Shown piece by piece: positions 18,865 through 27,975 of a stretch of DNA of 64,000 nucleotides (position 1 is its first letter; each line of letters opens with the position of its first letter). Location: positions 1 to 64,000 of the forward strand of contig CAMLGF010000007.1 in assembly GCA_946479515.1 (NCBI GenBank), written 5' to 3'. Below the pieces are notes generated by a model that had not been told where the DNA came from, did no database searches, and was given only the letters and a program-made list of their open reading frames with translations. The position numbers were made by a program, and so were the translations under genes. Source of the DNA: an uncultured Pseudomonadota bacterium. GTDB taxonomy: Bacteria; Pseudomonadota; Gammaproteobacteria; Steroidobacterales; Steroidobacteraceae.

Positions 18865-20631
18865 ATGCGAACCCGAGTCATATTCTGCGTCACGGCGCTG
18901 CTGTTCGTGGGTGGCATCACCGCGCATCCCGATGCCACCGGCACCCGTTTCGTCGCGCCCGGCGGCGTGGACTCGGGCGACTGCGACGTCAATCACGACC
19001 CCTGCCGCACGCTGCAGTACGCACTCACGCGCGTGCGACCCGGCGACGCCATCAAGCTCGCCGCCGGCAGTTACGAACTCTCCAACGTCGACCTGGAGGC
19101 GCTGGCCATCGGCAAGGAAGGCGTTCGCGGCGGCTATTCCGCCGAGGACCATTTCCAGATTCAGAACGCCGAAGCCAATCCGACGCGTGTGTCGGGAGTG
19201 CCCGACGAGTATCGCAACAACTTCATCGCGCATGGCTTCATCGTCGTGGATGCCGGCGGCGACGTGCTGCCGCGCCTGGTCGCACCGAAGGTTCTCGCGC
19301 CCACGGCCTGCCTCGGTGGCTTTGCCGGACCCTTCCCCTGCCACAACATCGACTATCTGGCGCAGGTGCAGCTGCAGGACGTCCCCACCGAACCGAGCAG
19401 CGCCAGCGAGGTCTGGGGCTTCGTCGACGCGGACGACCAGCGTGAGTACGCCATCCTGGGGCATCGCAACGGTACCGCCATCGTCGACGTGACGTCGCCG
19501 GGAGCACCTGTGGTGGTCGGAAACATTCCCGGCAATCCTTCGCTGTGGCGCGAAGTGAAAGTGCTGCAGGTCGCGCAGGCCGGCGGCCCGCATCGCGCGT
19601 ACGCCTATGTCACCACCGAGGCGCCGGCCAGCGGGCTGCAGATCATCGACCTCACGCAACTGCCGGACAGCGTATCGCTGGTGAATACACTGGCCGAGTT
19701 CAGCACCTCGCACACGCTCTACATCTCCAATATCGACTACGCCACCAACTTGGCGCTTCCGGGCCGGCAGCCCTTTCTGTACATCGCCGGGTCGAACATC
19801 AACGGCGGCGCCTATCGCATCTATGACCTGAGCGATCCGGTGACGCCCGCGCTGGTGACCACCGCGCCCGCCGGCACGGGCTACATGCACGACTCGACGT
19901 CCATGCTGATCACCGACAACCGCACCACGCAATGCGCCGAGGCGCACGATCCCTGCGAGGTGCTCGTGGATTTCAACGAGACGTCGGTGGATCTCTGGGA
20001 CGTAACGGACAAGGCCACGCCCGTGCGTCTGAGTACCACCACCTATCCGACCGCGACCTACGTGCACTCGGGCTGGCCCACGGCCGACCAGCGCTACATC
20101 GTCGTACACGACGAGCTCGACGAGCTGCGCCGCGGGCTGCGGACCCAGATTTACACGCTGGACGTCGGTGATCTGCGCACGCCCAGCCTGGTCACGTCCT
20201 ATATCGGCGGCACGACCACCACCGATCACAACGGCTACACCCTCGGCGACCGCTACTACCTGTCGCACTACAAGCGCGGCCTCGTGATCTTCGACGTGAG
20301 CAATCCGCGGGCCCTGACGGAGATCGGCTCGTTCGACACCTACCTGTCGCCCGCGGCCAATTCCGCGGGCACGGACGGCGCATGGGGCGTCTATCCATTC
20401 CTGCCGTCGGGCACGCTGCTGGTCAGCGACATCGAGAACGGCCTGTTCCTGCTGAAGAAGAACGAGACGTTGCCGCCGCCGACCAGCACGCCGCCGGGGT
20501 CGAGCGATCCTCCGGCCGCGCCGCGTGGCGGCTCCGGCGGCGGTGGATCTCTGCGCGGAATCGGCGATCTCGCGCTATTGATTTTGCTGGCGGGGTTCGC
20601 GATGGTACGCGCCCGCCGAAAGCCCACGTAG
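18865..20631 (+). CDS. choice-of-anchor B type secreted/surface protein
   Basis: A 588-residue exported protein with a signal peptide (about 1-20, TALLFVGGITAHP). A region with the pattern of choice-of-anchor B proteins follows: repeated blocks such as WGFVDADDQREYAILGHRNGTAIVDV, then LYISNIDYATNL and GYMHDSTSMLI, probably forming a beta-propeller (LVIvD-like repeats). The C-terminus is a sorting-type tail: a Gly-rich linker (RGGSGGGGSLRGIGD), a hydrophobic helix and a basic end (RARRK). This resembles GlyGly-CTERM or related anchors processed by a membrane protease. AGAGGAGG precedes the ATG at 18865. The ligand or role is unknown. Confidence 0.75.
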   Translation: MRTRVIFCVTALLFVGGITAHPDATGTRFVAPGGVDSGDCDVNHDPCRTLQYALTRVRPGDAIKLAAGSYELSNVDLEALAIGKEGVRGGYSAEDHFQIQNAEANPTRVSGVPDEYRNNFIAHGFIVVDAGGDVLPRLVAPKVLAPTACLGGFAGPFPCHNIDYLAQVQLQDVPTEPSSASEVWGFVDADDQREYAILGHRNGTAIVDVTSPGAPVVVGNIPGNPSLWREVKVLQVAQAGGPHRAYAYVTTEAPASGLQIIDLTQLPDSVSLVNTLAEFSTSHTLYISNIDYATNLALPGRQPFLYIAGSNINGGAYRIYDLSDPVTPALVTTAPAGTGYMHDSTSMLITDNRTTQCAEAHDPCEVLVDFNETSVDLWDVTDKATPVRLSTTTYPTATYVHSGWPTADQRYIVVHDELDELRRGLRTQIYTLDVGDLRTPSLVTSYIGGTTTTDHNGYTLGDRYYLSHYKRGLVIFDVSNPRALTEIGSFDTYLSPAANSAGTDGAWGVYPFLPSGTLLVSDIENGLFLLKKNETLPPPTSTPPGSSDPPAAPRGGSGGGGSLRGIGDLALLILLAGFAMVRARRKPT

Positions 20632-20639
20632 AGATCGTC

Positions 20640-21626
20640 ATGGAATACCAGCCTGCCGCCACGCGTTATCAATCCATCGAGTACAAGCGTGTCGGCCGCA
20701 GCGGGCTGAAGCTGCCCGCAGTGTCATTGGGCTTCTGGCACAACTTCGGCGACGTCGACGTGTTCCAGAACGGCCGCGACATCGCGCGCCGCGCCTTCGA
20801 TCTGGGCATCACGCATTTCGACCTGGCTAACAACTACGGCCCATCGCCGGGTTCGGCCGAGGAGAACTTCGGCCTGCTGATGAAGAAGGATTTCCACCCG
20901 TACCGCGACGAGTTGATCATCTCCTCGAAGGCCGGTTACCTCATGTGGCCGGGCCCGTACGGCGAGTGGGGGTCGCGCAAATATCTGGTCGCGAGCTGCG
21001 ATCAATCGCTGCAGCGCATGGGTCTTCCGTACGTGGACATCTTCTACAGCCATCGTTTCGACCCGCAGACGCCGCTGGAAGAAACCATGGGTGCGCTCGA
21101 CTACATCGTGCGTTCGGGGCGGGCGCTGTACGCCGGCATCTCGAGCTACGATCCCGAGCAGACCGCAAAGGCCGCGGCCATCCTGCGCGATCTCGGCACT
21201 CCCTGCCTGATCCACCAGCCCAGCTATTCCATGTTCAATCGCTGGATCGAAGCCGGGCTGCTCGACGTTCTGGAGCGCGAGGGCATGGGATGCATCGTGT
21301 TCTCGCCGCTGGCGCAGGGGCTGCTCACCAACAAGTATCTCAACGGCATCCCCGAGGGCTCGCGCGCCTCGAAGCACACCTCGCTCGATCCCGAGGCGAT
21401 CACGCCCGACAAGGTGGGCAAGATCCGCAAGCTCAACGACATCGCCAGGGCCCGCGGTCAATCCCTGGCGCAGCTCGCGGTGGCCTGGACGCTGCGGCAC
21501 AAAGGCGTGACTTCCTCGCTGATCGGCGCCAGCAAGGTGGCGCACGTCGAGGAGGCCGTTGCCGCCTCGAAGAACGCGACGTTCTCGGCCAGCGAGCTCG
21601 CGGCCATCGAGGCCGCGCTCAAGTAG
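20640..21626 (+). CDS. Aldo/keto reductase (YghZ-like)
   Basis: NADPH-dependent aldo/keto reductase of 328 residues, similar to the L-glyceraldehyde-3-phosphate reductase (YghZ) branch. Visible are the catalytic Asp and Tyr in FDLANNYGPSPGSAEENFG, a Lys in IISSKAGYLMW, and His in YVDIFYSHRFD. A cofactor-binding segment is FSPLAQGLLTNKYL, and TSSLIGASKVAHVEE lies near the C-terminus. It starts 8 bases after the previous stop, so cotranscription is possible. It probably detoxifies small aldehydes. It is convergent with the gntP gene. Confidence 0.9.
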   Translation: MEYQPAATRYQSIEYKRVGRSGLKLPAVSLGFWHNFGDVDVFQNGRDIARRAFDLGITHFDLANNYGPSPGSAEENFGLLMKKDFHPYRDELIISSKAGYLMWPGPYGEWGSRKYLVASCDQSLQRMGLPYVDIFYSHRFDPQTPLEETMGALDYIVRSGRALYAGISSYDPEQTAKAAAILRDLGTPCLIHQPSYSMFNRWIEAGLLDVLEREGMGCIVFSPLAQGLLTNKYLNGIPEGSRASKHTSLDPEAITPDKVGKIRKLNDIARARGQSLAQLAVAWTLRHKGVTSSLIGASKVAHVEEAVAASKNATFSASELAAIEAALK

Positions 21627-21638
21627 TCAGGACACCGG

Positions 21639-21660
21639 CTCCGGCAGAAGAAGACCGGAG
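21639..21660. terminator. possible hairpin between convergent genes
   Basis: CTCCGG (21639-21644) and CCGGAG (21655-21660) can pair around a 10-base purine-rich loop in the gap between the aldo/keto reductase and the convergent gntP gene. It is a weak candidate, lacking a T-tract. Confidence 0.25.
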
Positions 21661-21679
21661 GCGCGGCCCACGCGCGCCC

Positions 21680-22987
21680 TCAGTAGAGCACGGCCTCGAG
21701 GATCAGCACGCCGATGATGCCAACGATGCCGACGATGCCTTCCATCAGGGTCCAGCTCTTCAACGTGTCCTTCAGCGACAGGTTGAAGTACTCCTTCGCC
21801 ATCCAGAAGCCCGAGTCGTTCACGTGCGAGAACATCAGGCTACCGGCGCCGACGGCCAGCACCATGAGGTTGGGGTCCACGTGGGCGTTGGCCACCACCG
21901 GCGCCATGAGTCCGGCAGCCGTCATGCCTGCCACCGTGGCCGAGCCCAGCGAAACCCGGATGATGCCGGCGATCAGCCAGCCGAGGATCAGCGGGTCGAT
22001 GGGAATGCCGGTCAGCGAGGCCGATATCTGCTGGTCGACCCCGGTGGCGGTGAACACCTCTTTCAAGGTGCCGGCGCCGGCGATGATCAGCAGGATCACG
22101 GCGATGTCCTTGACCGAACCCGCGTAGTCGTCCATGAGCTGCTGGATCTTCATGCCTCGTGACAGGCCCAGGGTCCAGGTGGCCACCGCCAGCGACAGCA
22201 GCATGACGATCAGCGGATTGGTCCAGAACAGCAGTGTGGAGTGCAGCCGTGGCGGCGCCAGCGGCACGGCCATGGAGCAGGCGATGAGCGCCACCGGCAG
22301 CAGCGCGCTCGCGAAGCAGTTGAACGCGCTCGGCAACTCGCCTTCGGGGCGCAGCGGCGCCACGAACAGCGTGATCGGATTGTAGCGGGCGTTCCTGAAC
22401 AGCCGCGCGAACACCGGACCCGCCAGGATCATGGCCGGGAGCGCGACGATCAGGCCGTACATGAGCGTGGTGCCGATGTCCGCGCCGAACAGCGGCAGCA
22501 TCGCGGTGGGCGCCGGATGCGGCGGCAGGAAGCCATGCGTAACGCTCAGCGACGCAAACATGGGCACGCCCACGTAGATGGGTGGCACCTTGGTCTGCTG
22601 CACCACCGAGAACACCAGCGGCACCAGCAGCACGAAGCCCACGTTGTAGAAGAGCGGGATGCCCACGAGGAAGCCGGTGAACATCATCGACCAGGTAACG
22701 TGCTTCTCGCCGAACAGGCGCATGAGCACCATGGCAATCTTCTGCGCGGCGCCGCTGTTGGCCACGAGTTTGCCGAACATGGCGCCGATGCACACGATGC
22801 CGAGCAACCCGCCCAGCAAGCTGCCCATGCCCCGTTCGAGCACTCCCGGCACTTTCTCGGCCGGCAGGCCGAGCAGCACGGCGGCCACCGACGAGGCGAC
22901 CAGGAAAGCGAGGAACGGCTGAATCTTGCCCCAGCTGATGAGCAGGACCAGCAGGACGATGGATGCGAATACCCAGAGCATTTCCAT
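21680..22987 (-). CDS. GntP family gluconate permease
   Basis: Inner-membrane permease of the GntP family, 435 residues with about 12 hydrophobic segments; family members import gluconate or related sugar acids with protons. Recognisable are LVPLVFSVVQQTKVPPIYVGVPM, with SVTHGFLPPHPAPTA next, and the late segment SHVNDSGFWMAKEYFNLS. It starts just 2 bases after the lactonase stop, the last gene of a three-gene minus-strand operon with the glucosidase. Context suggests the substrate is gluconate made outside the cytoplasm. No gluconate kinase gene is in the window. Confidence 0.9.
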   Translation of the reverse strand: MEMLWVFASIVLLVLLISWGKIQPFLAFLVASSVAAVLLGLPAEKVPGVLERGMGSLLGGLLGIVCIGAMFGKLVANSGAAQKIAMVLMRLFGEKHVTWSMMFTGFLVGIPLFYNVGFVLLVPLVFSVVQQTKVPPIYVGVPMFASLSVTHGFLPPHPAPTAMLPLFGADIGTTLMYGLIVALPAMILAGPVFARLFRNARYNPITLFVAPLRPEGELPSAFNCFASALLPVALIACSMAVPLAPPRLHSTLLFWTNPLIVMLLSLAVATWTLGLSRGMKIQQLMDDYAGSVKDIAVILLIIAGAGTLKEVFTATGVDQQISASLTGIPIDPLILGWLIAGIIRVSLGSATVAGMTAAGLMAPVVANAHVDPNLMVLAVGAGSLMFSHVNDSGFWMAKEYFNLSLKDTLKSWTLMEGIVGIVGIIGVLILEAVLY

Positions 22988-22989
22988 GA

Positions 22990-24027
22990 TCAGAAACCCT
23001 GGCCGGAGATGTTCAGGCGGATGCGCGCCAGCATGTCCTGCGACGTGAGGTACAGGGTCCTGCCGTCATCGCCGAACTTGCAATTGGCCGTCGGCTTGCC
23101 GTCGCTGATTCGGCCCAGCCGTTTGCCTTCCTTCGACAAGACCAGGATGCCGCCGGGGCCGCTGCTGAAAACGGTGCCGTCCGCCGCCACCGTGATGCCA
23201 TCGGGCAAACCAGGGGCGTCATTGCTGACGAGGTCCGTGACGTCGGCGAACAGCCTCTTGCCGGTGACATGGCCGGTCTTGTCCAGCGAGTACGCCATGA
23301 TGATGGCTTTGGCCGGTTCGGATTGCGTGACGTACAGCGTGCGTTCGTCCGGCGACAGCGCCACGCCGTTCGGGCGGGAGAGTTCCTTCTCGATGGCCGT
23401 CACGCTGCCGTCCCTGCCGCGGCGGTACACGCCGTTGAAGGCGATCTCCTTCTGTGGGGCCGCGTCGAACTTCTTGAAGCCATACGGCGGATCCGTGAAG
23501 AACAGGACGCCGTTCTTCAAACGGATCACGTCATTGGGACTGGAGAACTTCCTGCCTTCGAACACCGTGGCAACCGGCGTGCGCTTCCTGCTGCGCAGGT
23601 CCAGCCTCTGGATCATGCGATTGCCGGTGTCCGCATACACCAGCGACCTGCGGTCGTAGATCGCGAGGCCATTGGCGCCCGCCTCGCGCCAGATGTCCGG
23701 GTCCGGATTGGCGGCTCCCGAGGGGTCGAGGAATTTCTCGAGCCCGCCCTGTTCGGACCACTTCCACATCTTGTTGCCGGGCACGTCGGTGAACAGTAGA
23801 TAGCCGCCCTTCTTCACCCAGATGGGTCCCTCGGTCCAACCGAAGCCCTCGGCGAGCTTCTCGATCTTCCAGTCCATCGGCACGATCGCATCGAGCTCCG
23901 GATCCCAGCGGTCGACGCGCGCATTTTCGATCTTCTGCGGTGCCACCGCCGTTTCGACGGCCTGCGCCGTGATGCCGGCTGCGGCCAGGATCAGGCCCGC
24001 GGCTCCGGCTAACAATGACTTCCGCAT
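22990..24027 (-). CDS. Exported SMP-30/gluconolactonase family protein
   Basis: A 345-residue protein with a signal peptide (MRKSLLAGAAGLILAAAGIT, then AQA) and a six-bladed propeller of the SMP-30/gluconolactonase/LRE type. Segments include GWTEGPIWVKKGGYLLFTDV, the Glu being a metal ligand in the family, and FSSPNDVIRLKNGVLFFTDP with its Asn/Asp. ELSRPNGVALSPDERTLYVT and DAPGLPDGITV also fit. It should hydrolyse sugar lactones in the periplasm, giving sugar acids for the adjacent GntP permease. It starts 9 bases after the glucosidase stop and ends 2 bases before gntP. Confidence 0.88.
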   Translation of the reverse strand: MRKSLLAGAAGLILAAAGITAQAVETAVAPQKIENARVDRWDPELDAIVPMDWKIEKLAEGFGWTEGPIWVKKGGYLLFTDVPGNKMWKWSEQGGLEKFLDPSGAANPDPDIWREAGANGLAIYDRRSLVYADTGNRMIQRLDLRSRKRTPVATVFEGRKFSSPNDVIRLKNGVLFFTDPPYGFKKFDAAPQKEIAFNGVYRRGRDGSVTAIEKELSRPNGVALSPDERTLYVTQSEPAKAIIMAYSLDKTGHVTGKRLFADVTDLVSNDAPGLPDGITVAADGTVFSSGPGGILVLSKEGKRLGRISDGKPTANCKFGDDGRTLYLTSQDMLARIRLNISGQGF

Positions 24028-24036
24028 GAATCCCCC

Positions 24037-26364
24037 TCAATTCGTGGACGAAACGATGACCCGTGTGGGCAGCGCCGCGGCCGGTGCCATGCCCGTGTGT
24101 GTTTTCGTGATCTCGAACGAACCCGAGGCACGCAGATCTGCAGCCGATGCGCCCAGCGCAAAGTCGATGCGCCCGGCCTCGATCAGCCAGCCGTTCGCGG
24201 TCCAGAACGCCAGCTGCTCGGGCGTGAGAGTGAACGTCACGCGCTTGCGCGCACCAGGTGCGAGCTCGATGCGCTTGAAGCCGCGCAGTTCGAGCACTGG
24301 GCGGGAGATGCTGGCCACCGGGTCGTGCACGTAGAGCTGCACCACTTCGTCACTGGCAACATTGCCGACGTTTTGCACCGTGATGGAAATGTCGATGCGC
24401 TCACCCGGACCCATGCCGGCCGCGCTCTGCGTCAGGTCGCTGTACTTGAACTCGGTGTAGGAGAGCCCGTGACCGAACGCATAAAGCGGCGTGATGGGCA
24501 GGTCGTGGTAACGAACCGTGTCCTTGGCCAGGTCCGGATCCGCCGGCCGGCCCGTGGGGTTGGCCGCGTAGTAGCCCGGCACGGCCCCGGTGACACGAGG
24601 AAACGCGGCAGGCAGCCGGCCGGCGGGCGAATAGCGGCCGAACAGCGCGTCGGCCACCGCAGGTCCCGACTCCACGCCCAGCATCCAGGTCTCGAGGATG
24701 GCCGAGGCATTGTCCGAAAGCCATTGCAGCGCCAGCGGTCGGCCGTTGGCGAGCACCACCACAACCGGTCTGGCGGGTTTGCGGGTCCGTGCCGCGGCGA
24801 GCACGCGGCGCGCCAGTTCCAGCTGATTCGCCGGCAGCTCCAGATCCGAACGGCTGCGCGCCTCGCCGGACAGATCGAAATCCTCACCGATGACCAGCAC
24901 GGTGGCGTCGGACGACTTCACGGCCTTCACCGCCGCATCGAAGCCGGAGACATCGCCGGGCTTGCGCGGGTCGGCGCCAGGCGCATAGGTGATCTTCAGG
25001 TTTGCGGGCGCCGCCGCCCGCAGGCCCGCGAGGATGGTGACCACGTCCTCGGCCTTGCCCTGCGCGCGCCACGAGCCGAGCGCGCTCAAGCCGTCGTCTG
25101 CGAGTGCGCCGACCACCGCGAGGCTGCGCAGCCTGCCGGCATCCAGCGGCAGCAACCGGCCCTCGTTCTCGAGCAGCACCAGCGACTGCCGCGCGACGGC
25201 GCGCGCCGCCGCGCGGTGCTCGGCGGACAGCAGCGCCGCGCGCTCGCGCGCTGCGTCGTGATAGCGCATGGGGTCGTCGAACAGGCCGAGCTGCTCCTTC
25301 ACGCGCAGGATGCGCAGCACCGCCTCGTCGAGCAGTTTGAGTCGCGCCGGGTCCGCGGCGATCGCGGCCTTGAGGTCGTCGGCATACACACCGCCCACCA
25401 TGTCCATGTCGACCGACGCATCGAGCGCCAGCACGCCCGCTCCGGCGCGGTCCGCGGTCACGCCATGGTTCAGCAGCTCGCCGATCGAGCCCCAGTCGGA
25501 AACCATGAGGCCCTGCCAGCCCCAACGCTCGCGCAGGGTGCCGCGCAGCAGCTCGCGGTTCGCCGTGGTGGGCACGCCGGCGATGTCATTGAACGCCACC
25601 ATGAACGACCCGGATCCTGCGCGCGCCGCCGCGTAGAACGGCGGTAGATAGACTTCGTTGAGGCTGCGCTCGGAAATGTCCGCGGTGTTGTAGTCGCGCC
25701 CGCCGATGGCGGCGCCGTAGGCACCGAAATGTTTGGCGGTGGCCATCAGCGATCCGGGACGCAAGGCGTTCCCGCCCTGGTAGCCGTTCACGGCGGCAAC
25801 CGCCATGCGCGCGCCGAGGTAGGGATCCTCGCCCGCGCCCTCGACGATGCGGCCCCAGCGCGGGTCGCGCGCGATGTCGATCATCGGCGCGAACGTCCAG
25901 TGCAGCCCGGCAGCCGTGGCCTCCTCGGCGGCGACCCGCGCGGCCCGCTCCTGCGCTTCCGGCGCCCAGGTGGCGGCCAGGGCGAGCGGCACCGGAAAGA
26001 TCGTGCGGTAACCGTGCACAACGTCCATGGCGAACAGCAGGGGGATGCCGAGCCGGGACTCTTCCACCGCCACTTTCTGCAGCATGGCGAGCGGTTCGGC
26101 GCCGGCCACGTGCAGGTAGGATCCCACCTGTCCGGCGCGCACGCGGTCGAGCTCAGTGGCGTCGAGGCGCGAGTTCAACGCCTTGCTGCGTCCGCCCGCG
26201 CGCTGCACCAGCTGGCCGATCTTCTCGTCCAGCGTCATCTTCCCGAGCAGGGCTTCGGGACCCGACCGGCTCCGCTCGTTTGCTTGTGGGTGCGCCTGGC
26301 CTGCACCGGACAGAAAGGCGACAGCGAGACAGGCCACCACCAGGTGGCGCGCGGAATCCTGCAA
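24037..26364 (-). CDS. bglX: Periplasmic beta-glucosidase, GH3 family
   Basis: Glycoside hydrolase family 3 enzyme of BglX type. I place the start at a TTG (26364), because GGGGGAG lies 6 bases upstream on the minus strand and the resulting N-terminus is a proper signal peptide (MQDSARHLVVACLAVAFLSG, then AGQA). A start at 26460 would add an unlikely Arg-rich leader. The protein is 775 residues. It shows KMTLDEKIGQL, then FAMDVVHGYRTIFPVPLALAA, the nucleophile region GLMVSDWGSIGEL and the C-terminal fibronectin III-like domain (EVVQLYVHDPVASISRPVLE). It heads the operon glucosidase-lactonase-GntP and is divergent from dacB. Confidence 0.93.
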   Translation of the reverse strand: MQDSARHLVVACLAVAFLSGAGQAHPQANERSRSGPEALLGKMTLDEKIGQLVQRAGGRSKALNSRLDATELDRVRAGQVGSYLHVAGAEPLAMLQKVAVEESRLGIPLLFAMDVVHGYRTIFPVPLALAATWAPEAQERAARVAAEEATAAGLHWTFAPMIDIARDPRWGRIVEGAGEDPYLGARMAVAAVNGYQGGNALRPGSLMATAKHFGAYGAAIGGRDYNTADISERSLNEVYLPPFYAAARAGSGSFMVAFNDIAGVPTTANRELLRGTLRERWGWQGLMVSDWGSIGELLNHGVTADRAGAGVLALDASVDMDMVGGVYADDLKAAIAADPARLKLLDEAVLRILRVKEQLGLFDDPMRYHDAARERAALLSAEHRAAARAVARQSLVLLENEGRLLPLDAGRLRSLAVVGALADDGLSALGSWRAQGKAEDVVTILAGLRAAAPANLKITYAPGADPRKPGDVSGFDAAVKAVKSSDATVLVIGEDFDLSGEARSRSDLELPANQLELARRVLAAARTRKPARPVVVVLANGRPLALQWLSDNASAILETWMLGVESGPAVADALFGRYSPAGRLPAAFPRVTGAVPGYYAANPTGRPADPDLAKDTVRYHDLPITPLYAFGHGLSYTEFKYSDLTQSAAGMGPGERIDISITVQNVGNVASDEVVQLYVHDPVASISRPVLELRGFKRIELAPGARKRVTFTLTPEQLAFWTANGWLIEAGRIDFALGASAADLRASGSFEITKTHTGMAPAAALPTRVIVSSTN

Positions 26365-26515
26365 GTGATGCTCCCCCTCGATCTTGTTTCTGAAATCTAC
26401 CCGATGCGGCGCGATTCGTCGCGGCATCCGGCATGCAGGAAAGACGGCTGCGCGCGGCATCGCCGTTAGTGCCCCGGTCCCAGGCCCCGGGGCTCATGGC
26501 CAGCGCTCCCACCGG

Positions 26516-26521
26516 CATAAT
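26516..26521 (+). promoter_or_regulatory. candidate -10 box of dacB
   Basis: CATAAT lies 6 bases before the dacB ATG at 26528, with no Shine-Dalgarno sequence between. No good -35 hexamer is visible at the usual distance. It would yield a leaderless mRNA; this is one of a set of similar cases in the window. Confidence 0.35.
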
Positions 26522-26527
26522 CCACGC

Positions 26528-27949
26528 ATGAAGCTGTTGTCGCGAACATTGCTCTGCCTCGCCGGCCTGCTGCCCGCCATTGCCGTCACTGCCGCCGAGC
26601 CTGCGCCCGGCCCGGCGCCGGCGCCCTCCGCCTATCTCGCACGGCTCGCGGCCGCGCGCATTCCTGCCGATGCCACGGCCGTGATGGTGAGGCCGCTGGA
26701 TGGCGGCACGCTCCACTGGGAAGCCAATCCGACCCTGCCGATGAATCCGGCCAGCACGATGAAGCTCGTCACCACCTACTCGGCGTTGCACTTGTTAGGG
26801 CCGGCGTTCACGTTTCGCACCGAGCTGCTGTCGGAAGCCCCGGTGATCGGCGAGGCGCTGCGTGGCGACCTGTACGTGCGCGGCGGCGGCGACCCCGAGC
26901 TGGTCATCGAGGACCTGTGGTACCTCGCGAGCCGCCTGCGGGGTTTCGGCATCCGGGAGATCCGCGGCGACCTGGTGCTCGACAAGACGCTGTTCGCACC
27001 CATCCGCCACGATCCCGCGGAGTTCGATGGCGAGGAGGGCCGTGCTTACAACGTCGGGCCGGATGCGCTGCTGCTCAACTTCAAGTCCATCGCCATTCAC
27101 CTGGTGCCCGACCCGGTTGGCAGGGTGGCGCGCGTGGTGGTGGTGCCCGAGATCGATGGTCTGGTCGCGCCGCGCAGCGTGCCCCTCGTGGACGGCGGCT
27201 GTGGCAACTGGCGCGGGCGCCTCGGCGCGAATCTCGCGGACCCGATGAACATCCGCTTCGGCGGCGTGTATCCCGCCGCCTGCGGTGAGCGCGTCATCCA
27301 CATGGGCGCGCTCGAGCACACTAACTACTTTGCCGCGGTATTCCGCGCTCTGTGGGAGCGCGAGGGTGGCGCCTGGACCGGCAGGGTCCGCGAGGGGATG
27401 GTGCCGTCCGGGGCGCGGCTGATCGCCGCGCAGGAGTCGCCGCCGCTGGCCATGCTGATCCGCGACATCAACAAGTACAGCAACAACGTGATGACCCAGC
27501 AGCTGTTCCTGACCATGGGTGCGGCGGGTGGCGAGCCCGGCAACCCGGCCCGGGGCGGCGCGGCCGTGCGCAACCTGTTGTCGGCGCGCGGCATCGATGC
27601 GACCGGCCTGGTGCTGGAAAACGGCTGCGGCCTGTCGCGCGTGGAGCGGGTGACGGTGACCCTGCTCGCGGACGTGCTCAGCGATGCGTGGAAGAGCCAA
27701 TGGATGCCGGAACTCATGGCCTCCCTGCCGATTTCCGGCGTCGACGGCACCATGAAGGTGCGCGATGTGCCGTCGGGCGTGGCCCACATGAAGACCGGGC
27801 TCCTGGAGGACACGCGGGCCGTGGCCGGATACGTGCTCGCCGCCAGCGGCAGGCGCTACGTCGTGGTCGCCATCATCAATCATGGCAACGCCAGCCGCGG
27901 GACGGGTGCGCACGATGCCCTGATCGATTGGGTGTACCGCACCGGCTGA
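26528..27949 (+). CDS. dacB: D-Ala-D-Ala carboxypeptidase/endopeptidase (PBP4-type)
   Basis: Periplasmic class C penicillin-binding protein of 473 residues, trimming or cleaving peptide stems of peptidoglycan. The signal peptide is MKLLSRTLLCLAGLLPAIAV plus TAA. All three active-site motifs are present: SxxK as S76-T-M-K79, SxN as S318-N-N320 (INKYSNNVMTQQL) and KTG at 422-424 (HMKTGLLED). The large domain inserted between SxxK and SxN (about 100-300) is typical of the PBP4/DacB group. The ATG at 26528 is the first start giving the signal peptide. It is divergent from bglX. Confidence 0.92.
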   Translation: MKLLSRTLLCLAGLLPAIAVTAAEPAPGPAPAPSAYLARLAAARIPADATAVMVRPLDGGTLHWEANPTLPMNPASTMKLVTTYSALHLLGPAFTFRTELLSEAPVIGEALRGDLYVRGGGDPELVIEDLWYLASRLRGFGIREIRGDLVLDKTLFAPIRHDPAEFDGEEGRAYNVGPDALLLNFKSIAIHLVPDPVGRVARVVVVPEIDGLVAPRSVPLVDGGCGNWRGRLGANLADPMNIRFGGVYPAACGERVIHMGALEHTNYFAAVFRALWEREGGAWTGRVREGMVPSGARLIAAQESPPLAMLIRDINKYSNNVMTQQLFLTMGAAGGEPGNPARGGAAVRNLLSARGIDATGLVLENGCGLSRVERVTVTLLADVLSDAWKSQWMPELMASLPISGVDGTMKVRDVPSGVAHMKTGLLEDTRAVAGYVLAASGRRYVVVAIINHGNASRGTGAHDALIDWVYRTG

Positions 27950-27975
27950 TGCTCTTTCTATAAAATGGCCGGCCT

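Noticed and set aside
27950..27975. Zur box upstream of the COG0523 GTPase
   Set aside because: The 26-base gap contains TATAAAAT but no inverted repeat resembling a Zur site; I read it as a promoter element only.
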